This document shows, piece after piece, positions 11,906 to 24,198 of a stretch of DNA of 64,000 bases. The notes under the pieces are model-generated. The model made no database searches. It saw only the letters and a list, made by a program, of their open reading frames with translations, and had not been told where the DNA came from. Position 1 is the stretch's first letter. The number at the start of each line of letters is the position of its first letter. The position numbers were made by a program, and so were the translations under genes. The DNA comes from Cordilura impudica. Lineage: Eukaryota > Arthropoda > Insecta > Diptera > Scathophagidae. The DNA lies in assembly GCA_963682025.1 (NCBI GenBank), contig OY821518.1, positions 18,078,422 through 18,142,421 on the forward strand, given 5' to 3'.

Positions 11906-12975
11906 GTAGTCATGTAATATGTGGGCGGAAGCACCAAAACCAAACATCGCCAAAACCGAAAAGCGCGAGTAACAAAAATTGCCAAAATCGAAAATCGCGA
12001 AAAAAAATCGCCACAATCAAAAATCGCACAAGAACGAAAATCACCAAAACCGAAAATCGTAAATAACGAAAATCACCAAAACCAAAAATCGCCTAAATCA
12101 AAAATCGCCAAAACCGAAAATCGCGAATAACAAAAATTGCCAATATTAAAAGTCACCAAAATCAAAAATCATAGAAAACAGAAAACGCTAAAGACAAAAA
12201 TCGATAAAATTACAAAATCGCTAGAATCAAAAATCGCCAAAATAAAAAATCGCAAAAAACAAAAATCTCCAATATCAAAAATAACAACAGAAAAACAAAA
12301 AATTCAAAAATCGCCAAAACCGGGAATCGCGAGTAACAAAAATCGTCAAACTCTAAAATCGCCGAAATCGGAAATAACAAAAATCTCCAAAAACCGAAAA
12401 GCGCGAATACCAAAAATTGCCAAAATCGAAAATCGCGAAAGTAGTCGTGTAATATGTGGGCGGAAGCACCAAAATCAAACATCGCCAAAACAGAAAAGCG
12501 CGAGTACCAAAAATTGCCAAAATCGAAAATCGCGAAAAAATCGCCACAATCAAAAATCGCAAAAGAACAAAAATCACCAAAACCGAAAATGGTAAATAAC
12601 AAAAATCGCCAAAACCAAAAATCGCCTAAATCAAAAATTGCCAAAACCGAAATTCGCGTATAACAAAAATTGCCAATATTAAAAGTTACCAAATCAAAAT
12701 TCACAGAAAACAAAAAACGCTTAAACCAAAAAATTGATAAAATTCCAAAATCCCTAAAATCAGAAATCGCCAAAATAAAAAATCGCAATTAGCAAAAAAC
12801 GCGAAATGAAAAATAGCAGCAAAAAAAATCACCAAAATCAAAATTCGGCAAAACCGAGAATTGCGAGTAACAAAGTCGCCAAAATCAAAAATCGCTAAGA
12901 CCGAAAATCGCGAGATATAATAATCGCCAAAGTCAAAAATCGCCAAAATCAAAAATCACCAATCTGAAATCGCAA
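11906..12975. repeat. 16-bp tandem array (GCCAAAATCAAAAATC-like) with 535-bp duplication
   Basis: Units such as GCCAAAACCGAAAATC and GCGAATAACAAAAATT repeat every 16 bp with drift. The array is made of two long copies: GTAGTCATGTAATATGTGGG at 11906 recurs as GTAGTCGTGTAATATGTGGG at 12441, and the following unit variants recur in the same order. Open frames on both strands (Lys/Ser/Pro-rich or Phe/Leu-rich) follow from the composition and are not genes. Confidence 0.9.
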
Positions 12976-13101
12976 AACCAAATATCGACAAAATCGAAAA
13001 TCGCAAAAAAAAATAAATAAAATGGTTTTATAAAAAATATATTCCAAGTTTATTTATTTCTATTACGATGGTTGTAGCGAAGCGCAACGGGTTACTGCTA
13101 G

Positions 13102-14066
13102 TAAATTATAAAAAAATTTAAATAAAAACACAAACAATTGATATTGGTAAAAGATTAATGGATATTAAAGTTAAAGAAATTTTTTTTGTGCAAATAAAAT
13201 TTCATATTGGGCAAATAACAATCTATGTTGGAAACAATCAATTTATAATAAGGTGGAGCGCATGATAAAAGGAATTTATATTGAAATAGTATGCAGGATC
13301 CACAAAGGATAACTTCAGTCCTATATTAAGGTCCATATTAAATTCATTGGTAATGATAAAAATTTTCACTAAGTTTGGTTCACTAGATTACCTTCAATGA
13401 ATGTGTTCTTTTTTAAAATAGATGATTTAATACAATGATTCATAAACCTCCGCATATAGTTTTCTTTAATGCAAACTTTTAAACTACAAAAATCCTTAAC
13501 TTTTCGTTTCCGGTTAGAACTTATCCATCTCTCTAAAGACCTAAATCACAAACAAAAAAAAAAAAAAATAAAATAATGCCAGATTGTGCACGTAGTTAGT
13601 TGAAAATTACAAATGTCAAGCAATTTTCAAACTTGTTGTAACATAAGTCTCCAAAGAGCATTTGAAATTTAAAGGAAATTTTACTCGTACACTACCACTA
13701 CCACTTCCAATACCTATGCTCACAGCCACATCAAAAGCAATAGATGGATATATGATAAAGCAAAATAGTTCCATAGAAAACTGATATGTTTACAAAATCA
13801 AAAGTGAGTTTCAGCAAACTTTAACCTCAAACTACAAACTCTGACTGCACATAATTGTGTGTGTATGCGTGCATTTTGTAAAATAATGCCATAAAATACA
13901 ACGCTTACTACCACAAATATATTGATTACTAAGCTTTTTGAAAATTTACTGCAACTTTGACAAACTTCCGTTATTCGTAGAGTAAATTTGTTACTACAAG
14001 AATGTCTCCGCGGCATAAAAACTTGATGCACCAGCTGGTTTTTCTTCCTTCTTCTGTACGCAATAG
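13102..14066. other. Intergenic, nothing recognised
   Basis: AT-rich sequence with an A run at 13553-13572. No conserved ORF; the 77-aa minus-strand frame at 13798-14031 matches nothing I know. Confidence 0.5.
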
Positions 14067-14854
14067 TTTTTATACCCTATACCACTATGTGGTTTGGGTA
14101 TAATGACTTTGTGCTGCTGTTTGTAACAACCAAAAATATTAGACCTAGACCCATCTTTAATTATACCGATCGAATCAGAATCACTTTCTGAGTTGATTTA
14201 ACAATGTCCGTCCGTCCGTCCGTCCGTCCGTCTGTGTGTCCATGTAAAGCTTGTAATCAAACTGCAGGTCGCAAATATGAATATATTTCGATGAAATTTG
14301 GTATATAAGCTTTTATCGGCCATGGGATGAACGCTATTGAAATTGGTGAGAATCGGTCCATGTTCAGACCTAGCCCCCATACAAATTACCCATATGAAAT
14401 CGACATAAATTGCCATAAGATCCAAATTGTCATATAGATCTTACTCAAATTGGGTTTGTATGCGTTCATTACATCCACTAATGAGTAGTCCAAAAATGAT
14501 CCCTTTGACCCTATATAGAGCTGCTTCCCGATCTTCACTTAAATCTATTAAAAAACAAAAATATTGCACTGATTCTTCTCAAATTTTGTTTGTACATATT
14601 TTTGCAAAATACAAGAGACTTTATCAAACATGATCGGGATCGGTCCATTTTTGGACCTAGTCCCTTTATAGATATAGCATCCGATATGAACTTTTTCATA
14701 TCTGCAGCCAAAAAAATTAATAAAAATCCCACTCAAATTTGGTTTTTGCTTATTTTCAATGTCTAGTTAGTTGGGCCTAAGAGATAGGGCTTCTAAACGC
14801 ATGGTATAGGGTATCGTATAGTCGGTCTAGACCGACTATAATTTTCTTGCTTGT
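14067..14854 (-). mobile_element. GTCY element, family A (copy A1)
   Basis: It runs from TTTTATACCCTATACCACTATGTGG to the inverted end ATAATTTTCTTGCTTGT, which carries a 22-bp palindrome with core AGTCGGTCTAGACCGACT. A (GTCC)n run lies at 14206-14234. The (GTCY)n core and GGGTAT hairpin ends resemble the dipteran mini-me elements known for seeding microsatellites. It is nearly identical to A5 at 56286. The small ORFs in it are shared by all copies and are unlikely to be proteins. Confidence 0.85.
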
Positions 14855-15945
14855 TTTTTTTTTGTGTGTGTGTTATGTTGCAGTTAAGAAAAGTTTTTCC
14901 ATTTTTTTAGTTTCCTTTTTCATTTTAACATTCCAAAAGTCATCGTAGCAAATTTAAAACTGGGCAGCAAACAAAAGACAATAAAAAATTGGATAAATAA
15001 GAAGGGAACAACTTAAGTAAACAGAGAACGATTTTTGAAAACAACTGGAGCTAAAAGTATATTTTAAAAATCTTTAGAATTAAAAAAAGGCATTTTCTTT
15101 ATTCAATAAAAGGAAAGAAAAGATGAAAAATTAAAATTTTTTAAGATTTAAATATTCAACAAATTTTGATTTTTATGTCATTATGAGCTGAAATAGAGAG
15201 ACAGTTTGCAGTGCTACATTTAATAATTTACAGCATATTGGTCAAATATTTAAGTTAAGCCGATAATATAAATAAGTGGAAGAACATTTTGAAATACCTT
15301 CTCGCTGTTAAAAATATACCACAAATAGAATGGCAGTCACTTTTAAATCCCTTTTTTTAGTATAAATTGTATTAAAAAACTTCTTCTGCAGCAAATTCCA
15401 GCATATTTATTTGAAAGTCAATGCAGTAACAATTCAAGCATATAAAATTTGTATTCTTATTTTCTTGCATTTCAATTCATCTCCCCGTTAGGTTGTTTTC
15501 TTCTTTTTTTTTTTTGGTTGCAATGAAAATGAATTGACTGAAGTTTATTACCAAGAGAGTAAACGAGTTGAAGGGATTCGAGTGCTGCAAGTGTCTTAAC
15601 AAAAAAAAAAAAAAAAAACAAAAAAACTTATGTACTTTCGTGTAATTTAAGAGTGATTTGTTCCACAATATAATATGCAATATATCTTTGGGAATGTCTT
15701 GAACAAAAAAAAAAAAAAAAAAAACAAAACAAAATGAGGAAAATATTCAGAGCTAAAACATATTTTTCTGTATTTGCGTTTAGAAAAATATTTATACACA
15801 TGTGTATGATATAGAGTTTTACGTCTGAGACTATACCACTTCCAAGTACGTTTTAGAAAATCAATTCCAAACAACATTTTATTAAAAATATACTTTATTA
15901 ATAAATTTTGAATTCATTTTTAAAAAATATAATTTTTTATATACA
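14855..15945. other. Intergenic with A/T homopolymers
   Basis: Contains A runs at 15601-15618 and 15707-15724. No recognised gene. Confidence 0.5.
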
Positions 15946-16400
15946 CTCTACACCGCTAAGAAGAGGCGTATATATTCTTGATCTTTATAACAACTCGAGT
16001 CGATATAGTGATGTCCATCTGTCCGTGTTTCCATCTGTCTGTCCTTCCATATGTCCGTCTGTCTGTCTGTGTGTTGGAATTGCGCTCATTCAGAAAAAAA
16101 AAAACATTTAACTGGGTACGTAAACTTAGGAAGATATCGTCTATTACTAATTCGAGCAAATTGGCATTTAAAATAGGGTAAATCGGGCACCAATGTGCCA
16201 AGATATGTCCTAAAATATGGAGACATTTCTTTGTTATAATAATTCAGATTAAAGTACATCAAATTTTAATTTTTTAAATATTAAATATTTTGTTTACAGT
16301 TGCTATAGATCGTGTAGCAAATCCATATTTAAAAGTAAAAATAAAACCCTGGTGGAGAGTATCATAGATATGGCATAGCCAAATTTACTATTTGGGTAAT
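15946..16400 (-). mobile_element. GTCY element, family B (copy B1)
   Basis: It carries GTATATATTCTTGATC, CTCGAGTCGATATAGTGATGTCC and an imperfect GTCY run (16012-16070), then GCGCTCATTCAG and a tail ending CCTGGTGGAGAGTATCATAG. This order of landmarks recurs in the family B copies at 20976, 42821, 44490 and 52441. Confidence 0.75.
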
Positions 16401-16789
16401 GATTGGCAAAATTAGAGTAAATAAGAAGAAGAAAAACTGGAAAAATACTTATTTTAATTCTGTAGGATTACTCTCACCACTTTATAAAAAAAATCACTTG
16501 TTCCAAAAATATATATTTTAAGTAATTAAAAACCCGAATTCAAAGTAAAAAATAAAACACTTATTTTGAAAAATCGTTGGACGTACGTATTCTTATAGTT
16601 GATAATTGTTGACCTCTAAGTAAAAATTTAATTAGACGATCGCGATCTTTTAAACATTATTTAATATTTTTTTTTAGCAAATATAAATGAGCTGATTAAT
16701 TCTAACAGCTGTTTGTCGGCCACTTCAATGAAATGAAAAGCAAACAACTAATAGTAGTAAATTCGACTGTGCTGATTCACTAAACACAA
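16401..16789. other. Spacer, nothing recognised
   Basis: No gene or known repeat. Confidence 0.45.
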
Positions 16790-17235
16790 TATTTCAACCT
16801 TTGGATAATTCCATAGTGACAGACATGACATTCAGTGAAAGTTTTTCATTATTCATAAAAATATACAAAATTATGCAGACGGTCTTGAACAATATATTAA
16901 CCCTTAGAAATAGTGAGAAAGTATTATAGTTATTAATAATTGGAGGCAAACAGCAGTCGTGACAGACATGACAAAAAACAGGCATCATTTTAGAGGATGC
17001 TTGTAATACACAAAAAAGCTCTGACGTTATTTACATGACAAATAAAAAACAGTTGTTTATATTTCGTAATGTGACAGACATGACACTACTTTTAGTTTCG
17101 AAATTACTTAACTACCTTTCTAACTGGGCTATAAAAATGCATATAACAAATTATTGTCATATTTTCATGCCTTTTGAAGCATGTTCTTTGAAATGGTGTC
17201 CATAAAAATTATTTAAATTAAAATTTCAAAATTAG
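16790..17235 (-). repeat. Interspersed repeat with three GTGACAGACATGACA motifs (copy 1)
   Basis: The 15-mer GTGACAGACATGACA occurs exactly at 16816-16830, 16959-16973 and 17071-17085. The intervening sequence, including GCAGACGGTCTTGAACAATAT and AAAAACAGGCATCATTTTAG, aligns in reverse with 36054-36590, where the same three motifs recur. No coding capacity and no clear terminal repeats. Family unknown. Confidence 0.8.
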
Positions 17236-17416
17236 ACCTAAGGTTGACCTTTTCGTGGAAATATCCCAATACATAGCCAACACTTCAAAGACCAGCAAGG
17301 CTAGATTTCTTATTGTAATGACTAGACTTTTTACAATGATGTTTGAAATTAATAAGTTAATTTACGAAAATATTAATTTATTTTCCTACTTCATTGATTG
17401 AAAGCAATTATTACAA

Positions 17417-17779
17417 CTAGCAAATTCCAGCCCTCGAAATTTGAGGGCAAATTGTAGAAAATTTTATTTTTTCATTAAACAAAGACCCTAAAGGTATGCC
17501 AATTTGCAAACCAACACAGAAAACAAACTCATTTTTATTAAAACACATTAACAAATTTAATAATAGCACACATAGCATTGCACACTTTTATGTATGTGTT
17601 ATTAGCAACTTTGATTGCAATTTACTCAAAATAATGGAAAAAAAATTAAAAATCAGTAAACCTGCAAAACGGCCAAAAAGAAATACCTTTCAGATAATAT
17701 ACGTTTGGTCAAAATCGGGATAAAACGGTAGAACAAAACATCGGTCACAAGAAATCGCCTAGCCTATTAATATTATAGA
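17417..17779 (-). mobile_element. Helitron-like HN-a copy, full length
   Basis: Minus strand: starts A|TCTATAATATTAATAGGCTAG (17779) and ends GAGGGCTGGAATTTGCTAG|T (17417), with hairpin CTCAA-ATT-TCGAG. It is 363 bp with no coding sequence. Confidence 0.78.
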
Positions 17780-17984
17780 TAAGTGTAAACACATACAATT
17801 ATATTTTCGATCGTTAGCTTATTAGCGATGCACACAAAATTTGGTGTAGTGGCTCCGAATTGAATACCAAATTGCTGAAGATTATGAGGAACATTTTACA
17901 CATAAATAGTGCAGCCAACTTGATTTATTGCGAACAGGAGAATGTTTACCAGAGACAGACATAGTCAGATGACTTCTCCTTGAA

Positions 17985-18100
17985 CAAGAATCAAGAATGT
18001 ATATAGATTATGGGGTCACTGGTATTTATTTCGATGAGTTACAAGTGGATTGAGAAACTGATATATAGCCTCTGCACAGTGGTGTGGAGGATATAAAAAT
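17985..18100 (+). mobile_element. GTCY family B fragment (copy B2)
   Basis: The segment ATCAAGAATGTATATAGATTATGGGGTC through ATTTCGATGAGTTACAAGTGG to GGTGTGGAGGATATAAAA is the end portion seen in B5 at 44690-44780. The GTCY part is missing. Confidence 0.68.
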
Positions 18101-18287
18101 TAATAAATAGTGGAAAAAATTACAGACGGGTTGTTTACTTCTATAAAAATTGACATTTAAAATTCGGCGAGTTGCACCATCGTGAGATGGATTGATTTTG
18201 TTTTGAGAAAATATTTTGTTTACCTCATAATTTTATTTTAAACAAATACAAAACAGCTGATAGTTTATCACTTTAAATGAAAAGAAA

Positions 18288-19069
18288 ACAAGAAAATTAT
18301 AGTCGGTCTAGACCGACTATACGATACCCTATACCATGCGCTTAGAAACCCTATCTCTTAGGCCCAACTAACTGGACATAGAAAAGGAGCAAAAACTAAA
18401 TTTGAGTGGGATTTTTATTAATTTTTTGGCTGCAGATATGGAAAAGTTCATATCGGGTGCTATATCTATATGGGGACTAGGTCGAAAAATGGACCAATCC
18501 TGATCATGTTTGGTAAAGTCTCTTGTATTTTACAAAAATATATACACACAAAATTTGAGAAGAATCAGTGCAATATTTTTGTTTTTAATAGATTTAAGTG
18601 AAGATCGGGAAGCAGTCTATATGGGGCCAAAGAGATCAATTTTGGACTACTCATTAATGGATGTAATGAACGCATACAAACCCAATGTGAGTAAGATCTA
18701 TATGACAATTTAGATCTTATGGCAAATTATGTCTATTTCATAGGGGTAATTTGTATGGGGGCTAGCTCTGAACATGGACCGCTTCTCACCAATTTCAATA
18801 GCGTTCATCCCATGGCCGATAAAAGCTTATATGCCAAATTTCATCACAATATCTACATATTTGCGACCTGCAGTTTGATTACAAAGTTTACATGGACACA
18901 CAGACGGACGGACGGACGGACGGACGGACATTGTTAAATCAACTCAAAAAGTGATTCTGATTCGATCGGTATAATTAAAGATGGGTCTAGGGCAAATATT
19001 TTTGGTTGTTACAAACAGCAGCACAAAGTCATTATACCCAAACCACATAGTGGTATAGGGTATAAAAAT
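18288..19069 (+). mobile_element. GTCY element, family A (copy A2)
   Basis: A complete copy in the opposite orientation to A1: starts ACAAGAAAATTATAGTCGG with the full XbaI-centred palindrome, contains (GGAC)n at 18903-18928 and ends CCACATAGTGGTATAGGGTAT. Confidence 0.85.
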
Positions 19070-19244
19070 AAGGTAGTACTCAAACGAAATACCGACGAAT
19101 TATGTATTACCATAGAAATATTTACTTAAACTTCGAAAAGCAGCACCATCTTGAAATAGGTTCATTACATTTTGAGAAAATATTTTTTGATGCTCATAGT
19201 CATTATCGCCGATGTTATAGTCAGAAAACTGTCGTTCATAGTCA

Positions 19245-20035
19245 GAAAACTGTTCCGTTCAAATTACTCCTACACCTCGCATAGTTCAAGTATTTAAGAT
19301 GGGGTTTCCTATAAAATTTTCCCTTGAATTTGCCCATCGATCTCTTTGGGATTTTTAATTTAGGCTCACATTTTTCTGGAAGATGGCAAAAATGTGACCC
19401 TACGGAGCGCAAGAATTGATTTTTTTCAAAAGTTTTTGGCTGAAAATCTTCGTTGCGATAAATACTAAAAAAACTGTTTACCTGAAACTGAAAAAACTGT
19501 CTGCCTGAAAAATTTTACATTTTTAATTTTTCCCAAAAACGGCCATAATATTTCAAAAACTTTCGTGGAGAAGCGATGCCTTTACTGGAAAATTATTCAC
19601 TTTTTGAAGAAAATTTATTGAATAAAAAATGTTCAGAATCATTTACTGAATACTCACAAATTTTTTCAGAGTTTTTGGAAATATTTTTGGATATTAAAAA
19701 AAAAGCTTTATAAATGTGTGCAAAAATTCTGAAAAACATGAAAATTAAAATGTTTTCTCCGCAGTTTTACGTCAATGGTTTTTTTTTTTAGTATTTATAG
19801 CAAAGAAGATCCTCAGCTGAAAATTAAAAAAATCCCATTTACGCCAAAAAAAATTCCTTTTTTTTTGCAAAAACTAAATTCTAGTGATAAAGTCGAGAAA
19901 AGTGTAAGCCTAAATTACAAATCACAGAAGAGGGATCGATGGGCAAATTCAGGACAAACATTTTGTAGAAAACCGCAGCTGAAACAGTTGAACTATGTGA
20001 GGGTAGAGTAATTTGATTGGAGCAGATGCTATTTG
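19245..20035. mobile_element. Small fold-back element (family C)
   Basis: The left arm (about 19250-19480) contains CAAATTACTCCTACACCTCG, TTGCCCATCGATCTCTTTGG and GCTGAAAATCTTCGTTGCG. The right arm (about 19790-20030) contains the complements in mirror order: AGAAGATCCTCAGCTG, GGGATCGATGGGCAAATTC, TGTGAGGGTAGAGTAATTTG. The arms of about 240 bp flank about 300 bp of AT-rich DNA. A single-arm relative lies at 4485-4815. No coding sequence. Confidence 0.75.
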
Positions 20036-20075
20036 TCCCACTGTGCGTCCCGTCATTACTATATACCAACACTAA

Positions 20076-20453
20076 TGCCGTTTTCTATTCTGACAAAAAA
20101 TGTCGCCCTTTTTTGCCCTTTTTTGGAAAGTGTATTTTTTTATATATTCTGAATTAAGAGCAACCTTATATTATTATATCAAAAAGGTCTGTTCATAAAT
20201 TCAAAAAAATTTTGATTATTGTCCTCTTGGAAGTCATAGGGTGCAAATATTCAAAAAAGGGGAACAATGGGGAAATATTCTTACACTATGACCTGAAAGA
20301 AGTCAATGGCTGGAAGTTTTTGTGGTTTGCGAGGGCTCGACTTTGAGACCTTTCGATTGATGTATAAGATAAGGTTGCTTATAATTCAGAATATATAAAA
20401 AAATACACTTTTCAAAAAAAGGGCAACATTTTTGGTCAGAAAAGAAAACGGCA
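20076..20453. mobile_element. MITE with long terminal inverted repeats and TAA target duplication
   Basis: Flanked by TAA at 20073-20075 and 20454-20456. The inverted repeats start TGCCGTTTTCTATTCTGAC and extend about 90 bp per side with a few differences; the right side reads GTCAGAAAAGAAAACGGCA. A 3-bp TWA target duplication is the signature of PIF/Harbinger, so a Harbinger-derived MITE is the best guess. It is 378 bp and non-coding. Confidence 0.82.
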
Positions 20454-20456
20454 TAA

Positions 20457-20975
20457 GTTCTAGTTAAACGACAATGACATTTATCTCTGGAAAGCGATCC
20501 AATTTACCCAATTTTTAAATACGAGAACGATTTAAGGCAACGATTATGTAAGATGGGTTAGTTTGGTTACACATTTTTGGCACATTTTTATAATCCAGAA
20601 TTCGGAATTGTGAAGATATTTTAAGTATCTGTTTTCATAATTTGTCTTTATACATTTTCAATATACCTTAAATTTTATTTTAAAATTAAAAAAAGAAAAT
20701 TCTTTTTAGGTATAAAAAAATATTCAATTATTTTTTTTTATTGTTTACCAAACAAACCGTTATTTTTGGTTATTGGTGAGAAATGGTGACTCTAGCCGGT
20801 GACGCAACCTGAAGCGGCTGTGTCACCTACCTAACATAATATAAAGGTCTGAATAATTTAATAATATTTATTATTGTAACGCGTTAAAGGAGCCAGTTGC
20901 AAAAAGTAAAACACTTAATTAATAGACACGAAATATTTATTGAAAATTAATATATTTTTTTTTATTGTTGCGAAA
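20457..20975. other. Spacer, nothing recognised
   Basis: Contains a more GC-balanced patch around 20785-20830 (GACTCTAGCCGGTGACG) that matches nothing I know. Confidence 0.45.
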
Positions 20976-21440
20976 GTTTTAAATCTGGCTATGCCAAATC
21001 TTTGTTACCCTCTACATGGGTTTCATGTTCCACAGATACCTGGATTTATTGCACTATTTATATTAAATATAAACAAAATATTTTAAAAAGTAGACAATTC
21101 AATAAAATTAATTTCTAAATTATTACATCAAACACACTGACTTTTTAGCATTTTTTGTAGAGGTGTCTTTATATTTTTCGACATTGCTTCGTAAAGCGAT
21201 GGCCGATTTATTCTATTTTCAACAGCAACCTGCTCGAAATTATGGCAAATAAAATTATTATAATCTTATCCAAATTAATGATTTTTTTTGTGAATTAGCG
21301 TGATTTCAATAGAGAGACGGACAGACAGACGGACGGACAGATAGACGAACATCATTATATCGGCTTGAGTTTTTATAGGGTTGCAAATTGCATTCTTCGA
21401 TGCGTTACAAATAGTATAGCAAACTGAACAGACAACCGTA
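20976..21440 (+). mobile_element. GTCY element, family B (copy B3)
   Basis: Order of landmarks: ATCTGGCTATGCCAAATC, TTACATCAAACACACTGA, GTGTCTTTATATTTTTCG, GCGTGATTTCAATAGAGAGACGG, a GGAC/AGAC run (21313-21345), TATCGGCTTGAG, TTCGATGCGTTACAAATAG. It matches B4, B5 and B6. Confidence 0.78.
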
Positions 21441-22003
21441 AAAATAGTCAGAGCTCCGACGAGTTCTATCAAGGAGGGGATAAAATTCCAACGACTTTGC
21501 CCTACATTGCTTAGTTTGCGAGATCTTACCAACTATTTTGGTATACATTGCTTAATTTCTGAGATATTAGCAATCGTTTTCCGATTTGGCTAATAGGTAT
21601 AATTAAATTAGTTTTTTCGTAATTTATTATTATTATAAACATAAAACCTACGATTGAGTCAGGAATTAATTAAGCAAAAAACATTGGCACATTTGTTTCA
21701 AAAATTGATCTATTTTCTGGATGACAGGTATAAATTTCCAATATATTTATTCTCTATTGCAAAATATCTTTAAATTAGACTTGTGTAGTTCATGGAACGG
21801 TTTTTTTTTACTGATCTATAGTTCGTAATCTTTCACCCTTTTAGCTCTTATGGTCATTTAGTTCATTTGTTCTTTTAGTTCAGTTTCCGTTCATTTTTGG
21901 ATGTAAAATATAGTCAAATTTTCGTTATTAACTTTCGCACAGTTGTTTGTAATAATGCCAGACATACATATTTTATATATATATATATATATAGTGTTGT
22001 ATA
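21441..22003. other. Spacer with short (TA)n tract
   Basis: (TA)n at about 21974-21993 directly before the next HN element. No gene recognised. Confidence 0.45.
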
Positions 22004-22378
22004 TCTATAGTATTAACAGGTAAGGCGATTTCTTGTGACCGATAATTTGTTAAACAGTTTTCTCCCGATTTTGAACAACGTATCTTATTTCAGAGATATT
22101 TCTATTTAGTTGTTCACCAGAGTTCTTAAAATTTTCCTTAGAGTTATGCTCATTTAAAGTTGCTACTACTACATAAAATTATACAGTGCTATGTGTGTTT
22201 ATTAAATTTGTTAATGTGCGTGCAAAAAAAATGGTTTGTTTTCTTCATTCACAGCAATAATTGTGTTGAATTGAAAAATTATTTTGGACGCAAACCGAAT
22301 AAGCAATAGATTTTTAAATGCAAAAATAAAATTCCCTAGAATTAGTACTAGAATTTGTACTCGGATTTCAAAGGCTAA
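22004..22378 (+). mobile_element. Helitron-like HN-a copy, degenerate 3' end
   Basis: Starts TCTATAGTATTAACAGGTAAGGCGATTTC. The 3' block GAATTTGTACTCGGATTTCA is mutated so the hairpin is weak, and CTAG is lost. Confidence 0.68.
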
Positions 22379-24198
22379 ATAAAATTATTTTATATAGAGT
22401 AGACCCATTACTGTTAATCTTTTGATTTTTCTGATGAATGAAGCGTCCTATTTTAAAAATATTTTTACAAAACCAAAATCATAGAAAATTAATGTGATGG
22501 TTTTTTCAATCATTTTATTAATTTTTTTGGGATTATATGTTTGTAAATTTGAAAAATTTTAAAAATTTAAAAAAACTTATCATGTGAACTTAAAGATGAA
22601 GATTCCTTAAAAATTAAATAATTTAAAAATATTAAACATATTTAAGGTTGAAAGAATAACATCTTGATTTATATGCAATACAAAAGCCTTCAGCCCAATA
22701 AAGGATCATACGGAGGAATTTTCTTAACGTAAATGTATATATATATAAAATGTTTCATAATTAATAAGACTGAATAATTTACTTTTATTTAGTTTATTAA
22801 AAATATGTTGAATAAATACATAATTTATTTTTTTTTCTGACTTTCTGTTTTCTTTTATGGCTTTATTTGATGAAACTATTTTCATTCATATGTACGAGTA
22901 TGTTTACAAATATGTTGTGTCACTTTCTTCTATTACTATTTTATTTTCTAAATATTTTATCATCGCTTTCTTACATGTTAGTAACGGTGTTTATTTATAT
23001 ATAAATCAATATAAATATAAATCAATATAAATCAGCTCAGTTGACACAGACCATAGTTCAGTAAACCGTACTGAACTTAACAATACCACTCACTCAATGA
23101 AGTAGAAAGCACAACTATAATATTTATACAAGCGATTTTTTAAAATTTTAATTAATTGCTCATATATTAGTATTGATCCGGGTGATTTTTTAAATTTCTT
23201 ATTCATTTGTGTTATATTAAAGCATTTTTAAACAATTTTTAATGAAACCGAATTAAAAATAAACACTTTTTTTCTGATATTTTTGCAGCGAAAAATCCGA
23301 AATTACATTCTCCTAAAAAAAATTGTGTGCTTTTAAGGTAATTGATTCTCTTTTTTTTTTGATTTTGTAGTACTTCAGGGTCCTTATTTATAAAAAGTGA
23401 ATATTGAATAAAATTTCCATGAATTTAAGATTTTTTCTTTTTTGTATACTGAAATTAAAATATATGTATAGCGTTACACATTCATTAAATAATTGAAACA
23501 ACATTTCAGCTGAATTTCTGAAATTTAAATTTTACTGCAAAAAATTTCGAAAAGAAATACAAACGCAAAAATTTTAAATCAGATCTAAAAATTCTAATTT
23601 TTAAATTTAAAATTTTATTTTCTAAATCAAGCTTCTTAATTTACAGTAAAAAAAATTTAAATTAAATCAAAATTTTTTTGAAAATGAACAAAAAATATTC
23701 CATTTTTTACATTTAATTTCCGATATCATAATTTCTATGGGAAATGGTGTACAGTTGCATTGTTGCATGCATATTTGCTTAGGAATTCTTTATGCCAGTT
23801 TTAAGTTTTTTTTTTTCATTTGTGCTATGCTTCTTTTACGCTACAATAGATCAAATGTCAACAAAGTTGTCGTCACGACAAAGAATAAATCCGGAATAGA
23901 AAAAAAAAAACTAATGGAAAGTTACAACAAAAGTTTTCTCTAGAGATTTATATATGTATGGCTTTTTTCAAATGTTTTCTATTACTTTAAACGAAAGTTG
24001 TTTAAATTTGATAGGAACTGGAAAGTGAAGTGTTGTTAAGCAAATAGACATGTTTCCGATTTTAAATAACATAGGATCAATGCTGGAAGGGACTCGAAAT
24101 GCTATTTTTTAACTCTGCAAATGCGCCATTCGTAAAACATAATAAAATATGATCAATGTCATTGAAAGTAATGCGCTTTAATGGTTTATATGTATACA
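22379..24198. other. Long AT-rich stretch without recognised features
   Basis: No convincing gene or repeat over 1.8 kb. The 68-aa frame at 23737-23943 is low-complexity. A short ATAAATCAATAT direct repeat lies at 22999-23034. Confidence 0.5.

Larger units (their letters stand above)
6133..13101 (+). mobile_element. Helitron-like element enlarged by nested fold-backs
   Basis: The left end is A|TCTTATATATAAAAATGAG and the right end reads GCGCAACGGGTTACTGCTAG|T, resembling the GCGAAGCG...CTAG ends of insect Helitrons. The inner flanks share the repeated motifs ATCTGGAGTATTGTAATAG / ACTGGAGTACTATAATAG and GAGTTCATAAGTTATCAA. Removing FB1 and FB2 (6313-11534) leaves about 1.75 kb, so it is a non-autonomous element carrying a 16-bp tandem array near its 3' end. 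No Rep or helicase ORF is visible. Insertion order inferred: Helitron first, then the fold-backs. Confidence 0.7.

Noticed and set aside
11800..12952. Several overlapping 60-190 aa frames on both strands
   Set aside because: They lie in the 16-bp tandem array; both strands are open at once because of composition.
14198..14425. Conserved 75-aa frame (MDLMAIYVDFIWVICMG...) seen in several places
   Set aside because: It recurs only because family A elements recur; it includes translated GTCC repeats (Arg-Thr-Asp-Gly) and overlaps other open frames.
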